Of a stretch of DNA of 64,000 nt, positions 1 through 7,725 are shown piece by piece (position 1 is the first letter of the stretch; the number at the start of each line of letters is the position of its first letter). Made by a program: the position numbers and the translations under genes. The notes beneath the pieces were generated by a model. It was not told the origin of the DNA. It did not search any database and was given only the letters and a program-made list of their open reading frames with translations. The stretch is taken from NCBI GenBank assembly GCA_017304475.1, contig JAFKKV010000011.1, positions 248,001 through 312,000 on the forward strand, read 5' to 3'. Source of the stretch: Hyphomicrobiales bacterium (GTDB taxonomy: Bacteria > Pseudomonadota > Alphaproteobacteria > Rhizobiales > Phreatobacteraceae).

Positions 1-232
1 CATCCAGTTCATCTATGGCTGGAACCAGTATCTCTGGCCGCTCCTGATCACCACGCGCGACGACATGCAGACCATCGTCATCGGCATCAAGAAGATGATC
101 GTCACCCAGGATGCACTGACCGAATGGCAATTGGCCATGGCGACCGCCATTCTCGCCATGCTGCCGCCGGTCTTCGTCGTGGTGGTCATGCAGAAGCTCT
201 TCGTCAAGGGCCTCGTCGAGACGGAAAAATGA
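1..232 (+). CDS. ugpE: sn-glycerol-3-phosphate ABC transporter permease, C-terminal part
   Basis: Partial gene cut by the window edge; reading from base 2 gives 76 residues to a TGA at 230-232. The stretch starting [15 protein letters not shown] and ending KGLVETEK closely resembles the C-terminus of UgpE, one of the two inner-membrane permeases that import sn-glycerol-3-phosphate or glycerophosphodiesters. A last transmembrane helix ([17 protein letters not shown]) and a short cytoplasmic tail are visible. It lies 10 bases before the ATPase gene ugpC, so both belong to one ugp operon. The substrate is taken from family resemblance; related carbohydrate permeases look alike. Confidence 0.85.
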   Translation, partial: IQFIYGWNQYLWPLLITTRDDMQTIVIGIKKMIVTQDALTEWQLAMATAILAMLPPVFVVVVMQKLFVKGLVETEK

Positions 233-242
233 GGACATATCG

Positions 243-1313
243 ATGAGCGAGGTCATTCTCGACCAGGTCCGCAAGGTCTATGCCGGCGGCGTCGAAGCCG
301 TGAAGGGCATCGACATCAAGGTGCCGACCGGCGCGATCTGCGTGCTGGTCGGGCCGTCCGGCTGCGGCAAGTCGACGCTTTTGCGCATGATCGCCGGGCT
401 GGAGACGATCACCGACGGCACCATCACCATTGGCGGCGTCGTCTGCAACGCACTGGAGCCGGCCGAGCGCGACATCGCCATGGTGTTCCAGAACTATGCG
501 CTCTATCCGCATATGAGCGTCTACGACAACATGGCCTATGGCCTGCGCAATCGCGGCACGCCCAAGCCGGAAATCGACACGCGCGTGCGCGAAGCCGCGC
601 GCATCCTGGAAATCACGCCGTTTCTGGACCGCAAGCCGCGCGCGCTCTCCGGCGGCCAGCGCCAGCGCGTCGCCATGGGCCGCGCCATCGTGCGCAAGCC
701 CAAGGCCTTCCTGTTCGACGAGCCCCTGTCCAATCTCGACGCCAAGCTGCGCATGCAGATGCGCGTCGAGATCAAGAAACTGCAGCGCGCGCTCGGCACC
801 ACCTCCGTCTATGTCACCCATGACCAGCTCGAAGCGATGACGCTCGCCGATATCCTGGTGGTGATGAGCAAGGGCCATGTCGAACAGGCCGGCAGCCCGC
901 TCGAACTCTATGAGCGGCCGGCGACGACCTTTGTCGCGACCTTCATCGGCGCGCCGCCGATGAATCTGATCAAGGTCGGGCAGGGTTCTGGCGGCCCGAC
1001 CCTTGCCGGCCTCACCGGCGGCAAGGGGCTCGCCGTGCCCGCCGGTGGTGCGTTGCTCGGCATCCGCCCGGAACATCTCGTTGTCGCCAGCGGGCCGGTT
1101 CCGGACGATGCGGTCGGGCTCACCTTCCCGGTCTCGGCGGTCGAGGCGGTCGGCGCCGAGACCTTCGTTTATGGCCCGCTCGACGGCACGGGCGCGGAAA
1201 TCATTGCTCGCCTGCCGGGCAAGGCGCTGCTGGCGCCGGGCACGATGATCTCGGTGATGGCGCTCGCCGAGCACCTGCACCTGTTCGACGAGGCGAGCGG
1301 CAAGCGCCTCTGA
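243..1313 (+). CDS. ugpC: sn-glycerol-3-phosphate ABC transporter ATP-binding protein UgpC
   Basis: ATPase of the ugp importer, 356 residues, cytoplasmic and paired with the UgpA/UgpE permeases. Seen: Walker [10 protein letters not shown] at residues 37-45, Q-loop Gln83, ABC signature LSGGQ at 135-139, Walker B FLFDE at 156-160, and the switch His193. Residues from about 240 to the end form the MalK-type OB-fold regulatory domain of the sugar/glycerophosphate (CUT1) subfamily. The start follows the ugpE stop by 10 bases, with GAGG upstream. It appears to be the last gene of the operon; the next gene has its own heat-shock promoter. The exact substrate within CUT1 is inferred from the UgpE-like neighbour. 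Confidence 0.9.
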   Translation: MSEVILDQVRKVYAGGVEAVKGIDIKVPTGAICVLVGPSGCGKSTLLRMIAGLETITDGTITIGGVVCNALEPAERDIAMVFQNYALYPHMSVYDNMAYGLRNRGTPKPEIDTRVREAARILEITPFLDRKPRALSGGQRQRVAMGRAIVRKPKAFLFDEPLSNLDAKLRMQMRVEIKKLQRALGTTSVYVTHDQLEAMTLADILVVMSKGHVEQAGSPLELYERPATTFVATFIGAPPMNLIKVGQGSGGPTLAGLTGGKGLAVPAGGALLGIRPEHLVVASGPVPDDAVGLTFPVSAVEAVGAETFVYGPLDGTGAEIIARLPGKALLAPGTMISVMALAEHLHLFDEASGKRL

Positions 1314-1345
1314 CGGCCCCCGGCCTCGCCGCCTGGGCGCCTGAT

Positions 1346-1374
1346 CTTGAACCTGGCGGCCACGACCTCCATAT
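1346..1374 (+). promoter_or_regulatory. Sigma-32 (RpoH) heat-shock promoter of hsp20
   Basis: CTTGAA at 1346-1351, a 15-base spacer, then CTCCATAT at 1367-1374. This matches the known RpoH pattern CTTGAA / CCCCATNT at all but one -10 position. Transcription would start near 1381, leaving a leader of about 70 bases before the hsp20 ATG at 1453. The match is by eye only. Confidence 0.65.
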
Positions 1375-1380
1375 TCACTG

Positions 1381-1452
1381 TGCCGCGGAACGATCCGCGG
1401 CGCTGGGCGCCTTCGGGGCCCGGCCGATGTCGCTCAGTCGAGGACTTCGACC
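1381..1452 (+). promoter_or_regulatory. ROSE-like RNA thermometer candidate in the hsp20 leader
   Basis: The leader can fold into three parts. An 8-bp hairpin pairs 1382-1389 with 1394-1401 around the loop ACGA. A second hairpin pairs 1405-1411 with 1416-1421, has a UUCG loop (1412-1415) and a bulged G at 1409. Then UCGCU at 1430-1434 faces the Shine-Dalgarno AGGA at 1441-1444. Rhizobial ROSE thermometers before small heat-shock genes carry a U(U/C)GCU motif that masks the Shine-Dalgarno, so order and spacing agree. An alternative local stem, GTCGA/TCGAC, also encloses the GGA. Folding energies were not computed. Confidence 0.5.
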
Positions 1453-1881
1453 ATGTCGCGTGTGCCGTCTCTTTCGTCGCCGTTTCTGCTCGGTTTTGAC
1501 CAGCTCGAGCGTGTGCTCGACCGGGTCACCAAGGCGGCCGACGGTTATCCGCCCTACAATATCGAGCGGATCGCCGCGGATGCCGGCCTGCCGGACCGGC
1601 TTCGGATCACCCTGGCTGTCGCGGGTTTCACCCGGGATCAACTGGATGTGACGGTGGAAGAAAGCCAATTGACCATTCGCGGCCGTCAACAGGACGACGG
1701 CGAGGGCCGGACCTTCATCCATCGGGGTATCGCGGCACGGCAGTTCCAGCGCGTCTTCGTGCTGGCGGATGGCATGGAAGTGATGGGAGCGGACCTGAAG
1801 AACGGGTTGCTCTCGGTTGATCTTGCCCGCCCGGAGCCTGAACGGATCGTGCGGCGCATTGATATCGCGGCTCACGACTGA
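1453..1881 (+). CDS. Small heat-shock protein, Hsp20/IbpA family
   Basis: ATP-independent holdase chaperone of the alpha-crystallin family, 142 residues, cytoplasmic; it binds unfolding proteins for later refolding by DnaK/ClpB. The N-terminus (PFLLGFDQLERVLDRV, then YPPYNIERI) is the usual opening of rhizobial IbpA-type proteins. The alpha-crystallin domain covers about residues 40-132, with strands around LRITLAVAGF and QLTIRGRQ. The canonical A-x-x-x-(N/D)-G-x-L element appears as GADLKNGLLSVDL. AGGA lies 8 bases before the ATG. A sigma-32 promoter and a thermometer-like leader precede it, and the DUF1150 gene follows after 35 bases. Confidence 0.9.
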   Translation: MSRVPSLSSPFLLGFDQLERVLDRVTKAADGYPPYNIERIAADAGLPDRLRITLAVAGFTRDQLDVTVEESQLTIRGRQQDDGEGRTFIHRGIAARQFQRVFVLADGMEVMGADLKNGLLSVDLARPEPERIVRRIDIAAHD

Positions 1882-1916
1882 GCCTTGTTCGACCTGCCTA
1901 TGGAGGAGGTTTGACC

Positions 1917-2159
1917 ATGAATATGATGATGACCCCTGAACTTCTCGCCCAGCTCGGCCTGGCCAAGGTCGCTTATGTCAAGGCGATCCGCTCCGACGAC
2001 ATGGCCCGGATGTTTCCGCAGGCCCCGCCGCTGCCGCCCGGCCTCGACCTGTTCGCCCTGATTTCCGCCGACGGCTCGCCGATCATGGTGACCGACCGCC
2101 GCGAGGAAGCGGTGGCGGGAGCCTGGCAGAACGAGCTCGAAACCGTCAGCCTGCACTGA
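1917..2159 (+). CDS. DUF1150 family protein
   Basis: Small protein of 80 residues resembling the DUF1150 family of alphaproteobacteria, which is commonly encoded directly after small heat-shock genes; no biochemical role is established. Seen: a helix LAQLGLAKVAYVKAIRSDD, a proline-rich turn PQAPPLPPG, and a C-terminal strand/helix with DLFALISADGSPIMVTD. A strong Shine-Dalgarno GGAGG sits 7 bases before the ATG at 1917. An in-frame TTG six bases earlier is less likely because it overlaps that site. Probably cotranscribed with hsp20 and therefore heat induced (inference). Confidence 0.8.
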   Translation: MNMMMTPELLAQLGLAKVAYVKAIRSDDMARMFPQAPPLPPGLDLFALISADGSPIMVTDRREEAVAGAWQNELETVSLH

Positions 2160-2169
2160 TCCGCAAGGT

Positions 2170-2191
2170 CCCGGCGCCCGGGCCCGCCGGG
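2170..2191 (+). terminator. GC-rich hairpin after the hsp20 operon
   Basis: CCCGGCG at 2170-2176 pairs with CGCCGGG at 2185-2191 around an 8-base loop, 11 bases after the DUF1150 stop. There is no T-run, so it is only a possible terminator or 3' stabiliser, lying between the hsp20 operon and a convergent gene. Confidence 0.35.
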
Positions 2192-2270
2192 CGTCCACGC
2201 CGTCGATGAACCGGCGGCGGTCCGGCCGGCTTGCGTCGGGCGCCCGCCTCGGACGATCAGGCGGCGGCGG

Positions 2271-3374
2271 TCAGTGGGCCTTGGCCGACTTGCCGCGAAC
2301 CTGCCAGAACCGCAACACCCGCAGCGCGGTGTTGGTGGTCAGCTTGTCATAGCTCTCGCGCGCCAGTTCCAGCGCCGCCGGGGCCATGGTCGAGCCGTTC
2401 GGACGAACCTTCAGCACGTGTTTGACCGCGGTCCAGGACAGTCCGGCCGCGCGCGCCAGGATCAGGATCGGGTCGGCGCGCTCGCCGAGGAACAGCCGTT
2501 CCACCATGTCCATCGGCACGCCGCACAGCACGGACAGCGTGCAGACGGTTTCTTCGAACTTGCCCTGCTTGGCATAGGCCTTCAGCTCGGTCTCGCCGAG
2601 CTTGCCCTTGTGATGCAGCCCGACGATCGCCCGGTGAATGGCTGTATAGTCGCTCAGCTCCTTGCTGGAGCCCACCGCGATCCGGTCGGCGACGCCGGCG
2701 AGCGCGGTGCGCACCTGGGCGCGGTCCTTGGCGGCGGTGGAGGCCAGCAGGCGCTCCTGGACCCCTTCCCTGGCGCTCGCCAGGATCACCCGGAACAGAT
2801 AGGGTGGAATGTCCTTGCGCAGCCCGATACATTCGGCGAGCACGTCGTCATCCTTGGCGCGTGACACCAGCGCACTATAGCCCTCGGTCGAGAAGGTCGC
2901 GCCGTCATTGGCGGCCACCGTCAGCGCGACCTTGCCGTTGCCGCGCTTCACCAGCACGTCGGTGACCCGCTCCGAGACTTTCGGGCGGCAGGCGATCGCC
3001 TCCATATGGTCCTGGCTCTTGGTCTCCGCGATATCGGCGAGCAGGCTGTCGTCCAGCTGGGCCGCCAGCAGCAGCACCGGGCGGGCGACGTCGATCTCGT
3101 CATCCTGGGCCAGGCTGCGCAGCATGATGGGCGGGGCGTTCGGGACCGGCGCCAGGCGTTCGGCCAGTTCCTGGCGGACGGCCTTTTCCATCGCGGTGGA
3201 GAGCCGCACGATGACATTGTCGAACAGCGCGATCTGCGTCTGCGTATAACGCGCCGCATCGCCGAGGAAGAGATCGGTGACCTTTCGAAGCGTCTCCACC
3301 CGCCGGTCGCTCGGACCGCGGGCGATGACATGTTCCAGTTCTTCGATGATCGTCGCGGCCGCTGCCATCGACAC
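2271..3374 (-). CDS. DUF2336 domain-containing protein
   Basis: Protein of 367 residues whose composition and helix-repeat pattern fit the DUF2336 family, common in Rhizobiales and of unknown function. It looks wholly alpha-helical, like a HEAT-type repeat protein. Recurring segments include IARGPSDRRVETLRKVTDLFL, LLLAAQLDDSLLADIAET and VTDVLVKRGNGKVALTVAANDGA; the last, with its R-G-N and N-D-G-A steps, is typical of the family. No signal peptide or transmembrane segment is visible, so a cytoplasmic scaffold role is likely. It stands alone, convergent with hsp20-DUF1150. A TTG/GTG-rich upstream region offers no better start than the ATG at 3374. Confidence 0.75.
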   Translation of the reverse strand: MSMAAAATIIEELEHVIARGPSDRRVETLRKVTDLFLGDAARYTQTQIALFDNVIVRLSTAMEKAVRQELAERLAPVPNAPPIMLRSLAQDDEIDVARPVLLLAAQLDDSLLADIAETKSQDHMEAIACRPKVSERVTDVLVKRGNGKVALTVAANDGATFSTEGYSALVSRAKDDDVLAECIGLRKDIPPYLFRVILASAREGVQERLLASTAAKDRAQVRTALAGVADRIAVGSSKELSDYTAIHRAIVGLHHKGKLGETELKAYAKQGKFEETVCTLSVLCGVPMDMVERLFLGERADPILILARAAGLSWTAVKHVLKVRPNGSTMAPAALELARESYDKLTTNTALRVLRFWQVRGKSAKAH

Positions 3375-3720
3375 CCCAATCCCAGATCTATCCGACGATG
3401 CGTTTCCGGCCCGGAGACTAAGGCGGCGCCATTAAGAAGAGGTTTCGCTAACGTTGCGTAATGTGGAAAACTGCCAAATGAGCCTTCAGTCGCCTGATTT
3501 GGCCCGGATTCGACCCTTCCCGAGCGGGGGCGGCGTGCCGTTTTCCACCACCGTCACGACTTCGTAAAATTACCTTGGAAGGGCGCTTGATGCTGCGGTG
3601 GAAATGTGCGAGACACGCGCTCCGCAACGAAGGCCTCTCGGCCCGCGCTGCTCCGGCCCTCCTCGGAGGGCCTCCTGGCGGATACCCCAAGATCCGTCCG
3701 AGCGTCCAACAGGGACGTGT
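3375..3720. other. Intergenic region without a gene, upstream of tRNA-Ala
   Basis: No reading frame with convincing codon use or start site was found in these 346 bases. The stretch should hold the promoter of the DUF2336 gene near 3390-3470 (reverse strand) and that of the tRNA just before 3721, but no clear -35/-10 pair stands out. It is somewhat less GC-rich around 3440-3600. Confidence 0.5.
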
Positions 3721-3796
<76 letters not shown>

Positions 3797-4097
3797 AATA
3801 CCCCTCGGGAAAAGATAATCTGACGAGGGCTGCGGTTATCACCGTGGCCCGATGGCTATGATTGTTTGGCTGGACGGGTGCAGCGAAGAATGTCGCATGC
3901 GCTTTGGGCGGCGAACATCCGGTCGATCCCGTCGGCCGGCGTTGTGCTGGCACAAGCGACCAGTGGCGCCGCCGCCCACTCCTGAGGGAGCATTCTCCCT
4001 CTGCGATCGGGCTGAAGGCGTCGATATCGGGGCCAAGGCGGGGAGGGCCGTGTGATGGCGGTATGGCAATCACATCGTCATGCTCGCACCACTTCGT

Positions 4098-4222
4098 CTT
4101 GCCCGGGCTTGTCCCGGGCATCCACGCATTTTATCCGCTCGCGGCAATCAATTCGTGGATGGCCGGGACAAGCCCGGCCAAGACGAGAATCGTCCTTGGA
4201 CCGAAGGGCGCTGGATCGACCG
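4098..4222. repeat. Interspersed palindromic repeat, copy A
   Basis: Two inverted arms of 29 bases (4098-4126 and 4154-4182) match with two mismatches and are built around GCCCGGGCTTGTCCCGGGC. The second arm continues to 4222. The 69-base block 4154-4222 recurs at 60773-60841 with four differences, and the 29-base first arm recurs exactly at 60920-60948. This looks like a REP/MITE-like dispersed element of the kind common in Bosea and Bradyrhizobium genomes. It lies between tRNA-Ala and an IclR gene. The rest of 3797-4268 holds no convincing gene. Confidence 0.8.
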
Positions 4223-4268
4223 GTTGCCCGTGCAGCACTTCTCCCTGCCGGACGCTGATCTCCGCCGA

Positions 4269-5045
4269 TTACGGCAGCATGGCCGCCATCCGCGTGGCGC
4301 CCTCTCTCAGCCGCGGCAGGATCTCGTCGCGCAGCCGTTCCTCCGATGTCCTGAGCGCGCTGGCGCTGGCATTGAGCGAGGCGACCACCAGGCCGGCGCG
4401 GTTGCGGACCGGCACCGAGATGCCGATCATTCCTTCCTCGAGCTCTTCCCGGTTGACGGCGTAGCCGTCGGCGCCAGCCGCGGCGATGATCTTCAGGAGT
4501 TCGGCGCGCGCCGTGATCGTGTTCGGCGTCAGCTTTTCGACCTTGGTGCGGGCGAGCAGCGCTTCCGCTTCGCCAGGCGGCAGGGTGGCGAGCAGCACCC
4601 GGCCGGAGGCCGCGGTGAAGGCGGGCAGGCGCATGCCCATGGTCACCACGAAGGCCATGCGCCGCCCCGGCATGTCGGAGCGCGCGACGAAGATGACCTC
4701 GGCTTCGTCGAGCACCGAGATCGACACGGTCTCCTCGATCGTCCGCGACAGCTCGTCGAGATAGGGCTGCAGGGCCGCCCCGAGGCCGACGGATGCCAGG
4801 AAGGAATAACCGAGCCGGAGCACCCGCGTCGTCAGCTCGAACTGCTTGCCGTTGACCTTGGCGAAGCCGAGTTCGGTGAGGGTGAGGAGCAGCCGGCGGG
4901 TCACCGCGCGGTCGAGCTTGATGCGCTGGGCGACCTCGGCGACCGACATGCTGCGATGGCCGGGCCCGAAGGCCTCGATCACCGACAGGCCGCGGGCGAA
5001 CCCGGTCACGAAGGTCTGGCTTTGCCGTGCGTCGCCGTCGCTCAT
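4269..5045 (-). CDS. IclR family transcriptional regulator (first of two)
   Basis: DNA-binding regulator of 258 residues. The N-terminal winged helix-turn-helix covers about residues 12-70 (RGLSVIEAFGP, then SVAEVAQRIKLDRAVTRRLLLTL). The C-terminal GAF-like IclR effector domain runs from about 80 to 255, with the usual ASGRVLLA and NREELEEGMIGISVPVRN segments. It is closest in style to PcaR/PobR-type activators or repressors of aromatic catabolism. The ATG at 5045 was chosen because GGGGG lies 5 bases upstream; an in-frame GTG 18 bases earlier has none. It is a paralogue of the next gene and heads the catabolic region, so it may be one of the factors binding the palindromes at 6091, 11235 and 17306. 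Confidence 0.9.
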   Translation of the reverse strand: MSDGDARQSQTFVTGFARGLSVIEAFGPGHRSMSVAEVAQRIKLDRAVTRRLLLTLTELGFAKVNGKQFELTTRVLRLGYSFLASVGLGAALQPYLDELSRTIEETVSISVLDEAEVIFVARSDMPGRRMAFVVTMGMRLPAFTAASGRVLLATLPPGEAEALLARTKVEKLTPNTITARAELLKIIAAAGADGYAVNREELEEGMIGISVPVRNRAGLVVASLNASASALRTSEERLRDEILPRLREGATRMAAMLP

Positions 5046-5158
5046 CGATGCCCCCAGGGGCACCGGTCGCGGCCGCCCACCTTGCCTGCATAATGGGCGA
5101 GCGGCGGATTGGGCAAGCCGGATGCCTCAGGCGGGCGGCGCGCCGGCGTCGATAACGC

Positions 5159-5950
5159 CTAGAGCAGGATGCCGGTGAGCTTGTCGGCGCAGGCCTGCAG
5201 TTTCGGAACGATCTCGGCGATCATCCGCCGCCGATCGACCCGGCCGAGATAGGAGCTGGTATTGAGGGCGGCGACCGGCCGGCCGGCCCGGCTGCGCACC
5301 AGGACGGAGGCGCCCAGCAGGTCGAGTTCGGTCTCCTGTTCGTTCAAGGCATAACCCTGGAGCCGGGCCTCGGCGACGATGGCCACGAGCCGCGCCGGAT
5401 CGGTCTCGGTATGCGGCGTCAGGCGCTCCAGCGTACTGCGCGCCAGGATGGCCTGCATCTCCGCCGGCGGCAGCGCACTCATCAGCATCCGGCCCGAGGC
5501 CGAGGCATGGGCGGCGACCGTCATGCCGGGCGTGATCGTATAGGAAATGCGGCCGGCCTCCGAACTGCCGGCAAAGGCGTCCGAGCGTGCGATGAACACC
5601 ACCCGGTCGCCCGAAAGGACCGACAGCGAGACGGTATCGCCGATCTCACGCGACAGGGCGTCGAGGAAGGGCTGCGTCGCGCCGTCGAGCCCGACGGTGG
5701 CGAGATAGGAATAGCCGAGATGCAGGATGCGCGGCGTCAGCTCGTATTTGCGCCGGTCGACCGAAACGAAGCCGAGCTCCTGCAGCGTCAGGAGGAGGCG
5801 CCGCGCCACCGCGCGGTCGAGCCCCGTCTTCGTCGCCACGTCGGCAACCGTCAATTGCCGTGCGGTCGGTCCGAAGGCCTCGATGACGGAAAGCCCGCGG
5901 GCGAAGCCTGAAACGAAACGATAGCTCTTCTTCGGGTCGGCTTCGGCCAT
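5159..5950 (-). CDS. IclR family transcriptional regulator (second of two)
   Basis: Regulator of 263 residues with the same architecture as its neighbour: winged helix-turn-helix at about 15-75 (FVSGFARGLSVIEAFGP, TVADVATKTGLDRAVARRLLLTL) and a C-terminal effector-binding domain with ASGRMLMS and NEQETELDLLGASVLVRS. The two share long identical stretches, which indicates an old tandem duplication. The start ATG at 5950 has AGGACAGGA just before it; an upstream in-frame GTG is less good. It is divergent from the TRAP transporter operon across about 200 bases, the classical position for the local regulator, so it is the best candidate to bind the palindrome at 6091-6107. Confidence 0.9.
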   Translation of the reverse strand: MAEADPKKSYRFVSGFARGLSVIEAFGPTARQLTVADVATKTGLDRAVARRLLLTLQELGFVSVDRRKYELTPRILHLGYSYLATVGLDGATQPFLDALSREIGDTVSLSVLSGDRVVFIARSDAFAGSSEAGRISYTITPGMTVAAHASASGRMLMSALPPAEMQAILARSTLERLTPHTETDPARLVAIVAEARLQGYALNEQETELDLLGASVLVRSRAGRPVAALNTSSYLGRVDRRRMIAEIVPKLQACADKLTGILL

Positions 5951-6053
5951 TCCTGTCCTCTTGGCGCGCAACACAGCGCGAATCCGCCACTTCTGTCGCC
6001 CTATCCGCGGACCCTAGTCGAGTTCACCGCAAGCGTCAGCGCGTGCCCGCCGT

Positions 6054-6081
6054 TTGACGGGCGGATTTATTTTGCTATATA
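6054..6081 (+). promoter_or_regulatory. Sigma-70 type promoter of the TRAP operon
   Basis: TTGACG at 6054-6059, a 16-base spacer, and TATATA at 6076-6081 in an AT-rich island within GC-rich DNA. The start of transcription would fall near 6088, so the palindrome at 6091-6107 sits over the first transcribed bases, a position that suits repression. Confidence 0.6.
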
Positions 6082-6090
6082 ACGCACAAA

Positions 6091-6107
6091 TGAGCGCTAA
6101 GCGCTCA
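6091..6107. promoter_or_regulatory. 17-bp palindromic operator, site 1
   Basis: TGAGCGCTAAGCGCTCA is a perfect palindrome around the central A. It lies 9 bases downstream of the -10 box and 48 bases before the dctP-like ATG. Closely related 17-mers occur at 17306-17322 and 11235-11251. A local IclR protein is the likely ligand (inference). Confidence 0.6.
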
Positions 6108-6155
6108 AAAGATCAAGCGACAGCGAGCAGCCGTCCCCTTCAGAGGAGAAGTCCC

Positions 6156-7175
6156 ATGCTGATATCGAGGCGCGCGGTGATCCGTGCTTTGCCGGCGCTC
6201 GGCGCCGTGGGAACCCTGGCTTCAGGTCTGTCCCGTGCCCATGGGCAGGATCTCTGGCGGGTCGCTTCCGCCGCCCCCTCGACCGGCATCCTGCGCGAGC
6301 ATCACGAGCGCATCGCCGTCCGGATCGGCGCGGCCAGCGGCGGCGCGGTGCAGTCGGTCTTCCAATATGTGTCCAGCGAGCAGGAGGCGCTGCAGCAGAT
6401 CGCCCGCGGCCGCCTGCAGGGCGGCATCATCTCGATGATCGCGCTTGGCGCCATCGTGCCCGAGGCCGGCGTGCTGCTGACCCCGTTCCTGTTCGAGAGC
6501 GAGGCGGAGGCCGAATGGGTGATCCGCAACCGCCTGGCCGACCGGCTGCGTCCGCTGCTGGAGACGAAAGGCCTGGCGCTGGTCGGTTTCGCCGCCGGCG
6601 GCTGGGTCAATGTCGCCAGCCGGACCGCGCTGACATCGCCTGCCGACGTGCGCGGCCGCAAGATCCGCGCTTCTCCCGCGCCGGCCTCGCAGTTTTTCTG
6701 GTCGAGCCTCGGCGCCAACCCCGTGCAATTGCCGATCGGCGAATTGTTCTCGGCGCTCGAACAGGGCCTGGTCGAGGGCGCCGACCTGCCCTTCACCTTC
6801 TATGTCGCCTCGCCCGCGGCTGTCAGCACGCCGCATTACACGCTGACCCGCCACGGCTACAATTTCAGCGGGGTGGTCGTGAATCTCGCCGCCTGGAACA
6901 GGCTGCCGGCCGCGCAGAAGGCGGGGGTGCTCGCAGGCCTGCCGACGCTCGAGACCCTGAACCGCGAATTCGAGCAGTCCGAGGCCGAGCTCGCCGGGAA
7001 GTTCCAGGCTACCGGCGGCAGCATCCATGCCCTGAACGAGGAGGAGCGGCGCGGCTGGATCGCCGCCATCGCTCCTCGCCAGCAGGCTTTCGTCGGCGGC
7101 CTCGGGGCGCCCTCGGCGGCCTTCTTCGAGGCCGTCCAGACCGGCCGGCGTGATTTCGCCGCGACCCGCTCCTAG
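6156..7175 (+). CDS. TRAP transporter substrate-binding protein, DctP family
   Basis: Periplasmic receptor of a TRAP transporter, 339 residues, which captures a carboxylated solute for the DctQ/DctM permease. The N-terminus MLISRRAVIRALPALGAVGTLASGLSRAHG is an export signal with a twin-arginine start. The family core is visible: EQEALQQIARGRLQGGIISM, the strand/linker GWVNVASRTALTSPADVRGRKIR with the carboxylate-contacting Arg region, and FSALEQGLVEGADLPFTFYV. The ATG at 6156 has AGAGGAGAAG upstream; frames that start earlier include the operator. First gene of an operon with dctQ, dctM and amidase. The solute is unknown; the DctP branch points to organic acids. Confidence 0.9.
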   Translation: MLISRRAVIRALPALGAVGTLASGLSRAHGQDLWRVASAAPSTGILREHHERIAVRIGAASGGAVQSVFQYVSSEQEALQQIARGRLQGGIISMIALGAIVPEAGVLLTPFLFESEAEAEWVIRNRLADRLRPLLETKGLALVGFAAGGWVNVASRTALTSPADVRGRKIRASPAPASQFFWSSLGANPVQLPIGELFSALEQGLVEGADLPFTFYVASPAAVSTPHYTLTRHGYNFSGVVVNLAAWNRLPAAQKAGVLAGLPTLETLNREFEQSEAELAGKFQATGGSIHALNEEERRGWIAAIAPRQQAFVGGLGAPSAAFFEAVQTGRRDFAATRS

Positions 7176-7221
7176 GCGCCCGGCCCATTTCCGCAACATC
7201 TCGACAAGGGGAGGCGACGTC

Positions 7222-7725
7222 ATGGTCGCAACGGCCCGCCGCATCCTCGCGGCTTTATTCTGGCTCGAATCCGCCATCGCGGTCGCAGCTCTTCTGGCGG
7301 TGGCCATCATCCTGTTCGCCGATGTCATCGGGCGCGAACTGTTCGGCCAGGGCCTGTTCGGTGCGCTGCGCGCCGCCGTCTATGCCACCGCCATTGCCGG
7401 CCTGATCGGTTTCGGCCTGTGCACGGCGGCCGGCGCGCATATGCGGGTGAACCTGCTCGACAAGCTCCTGCCGGCCTGGCTCGAACCGTCGATCGAACGC
7501 ATCGCCGACAGCCTGTCCTTCGTCATCTGCGCGGCCTTTGCTTATTGGTCGCTGCTCTATGTCGCCCAGACCTATGTCCAGAACGAGCAGGCCCTGTCGC
7601 TCGGCATGCCGGTCTGGCCGTTCCAGATCGTGCTGCCCTGGATGTTCATCTCGGCCGGCCTTCGTTACCTGATCTTCGCGGCGATCCCGGACCTGCGGCC
7701 GGCCGAACAGGAGCCGACGCCATGA
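7222..7725 (+). CDS. TRAP transporter small permease, DctQ family
   Basis: Small inner-membrane subunit, 167 residues, with four predicted transmembrane helices at roughly 12-34, 48-70, 93-113 and 130-150. The DctQ hallmark is the first helix pair followed by a cytoplasmic amphipathic segment (GLCTAAGAHMRVNLLDKLLPAWL). It bridges the binding protein and the DctM channel in sodium-driven symport. The start ATG follows AGGGGAGGCG. The stop overlaps the start of dctM (ATGATGG), so translation is coupled. Confidence 0.9.
   Translation: MVATARRILAALFWLESAIAVAALLAVAIILFADVIGRELFGQGLFGALRAAVYATAIAGLIGFGLCTAAGAHMRVNLLDKLLPAWLEPSIERIADSLSFVICAAFAYWSLLYVAQTYVQNEQALSLGMPVWPFQIVLPWMFISAGLRYLIFAAIPDLRPAEQEPTP

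Noticed and set aside
204..1280. Long open frame on the reverse strand opposite ugpC
   Set aside because: It mirrors ugpC codon by codon, has a low-complexity Arg/Asp/His/Gly-rich product and no family similarity; such frames are expected in very GC-rich DNA.
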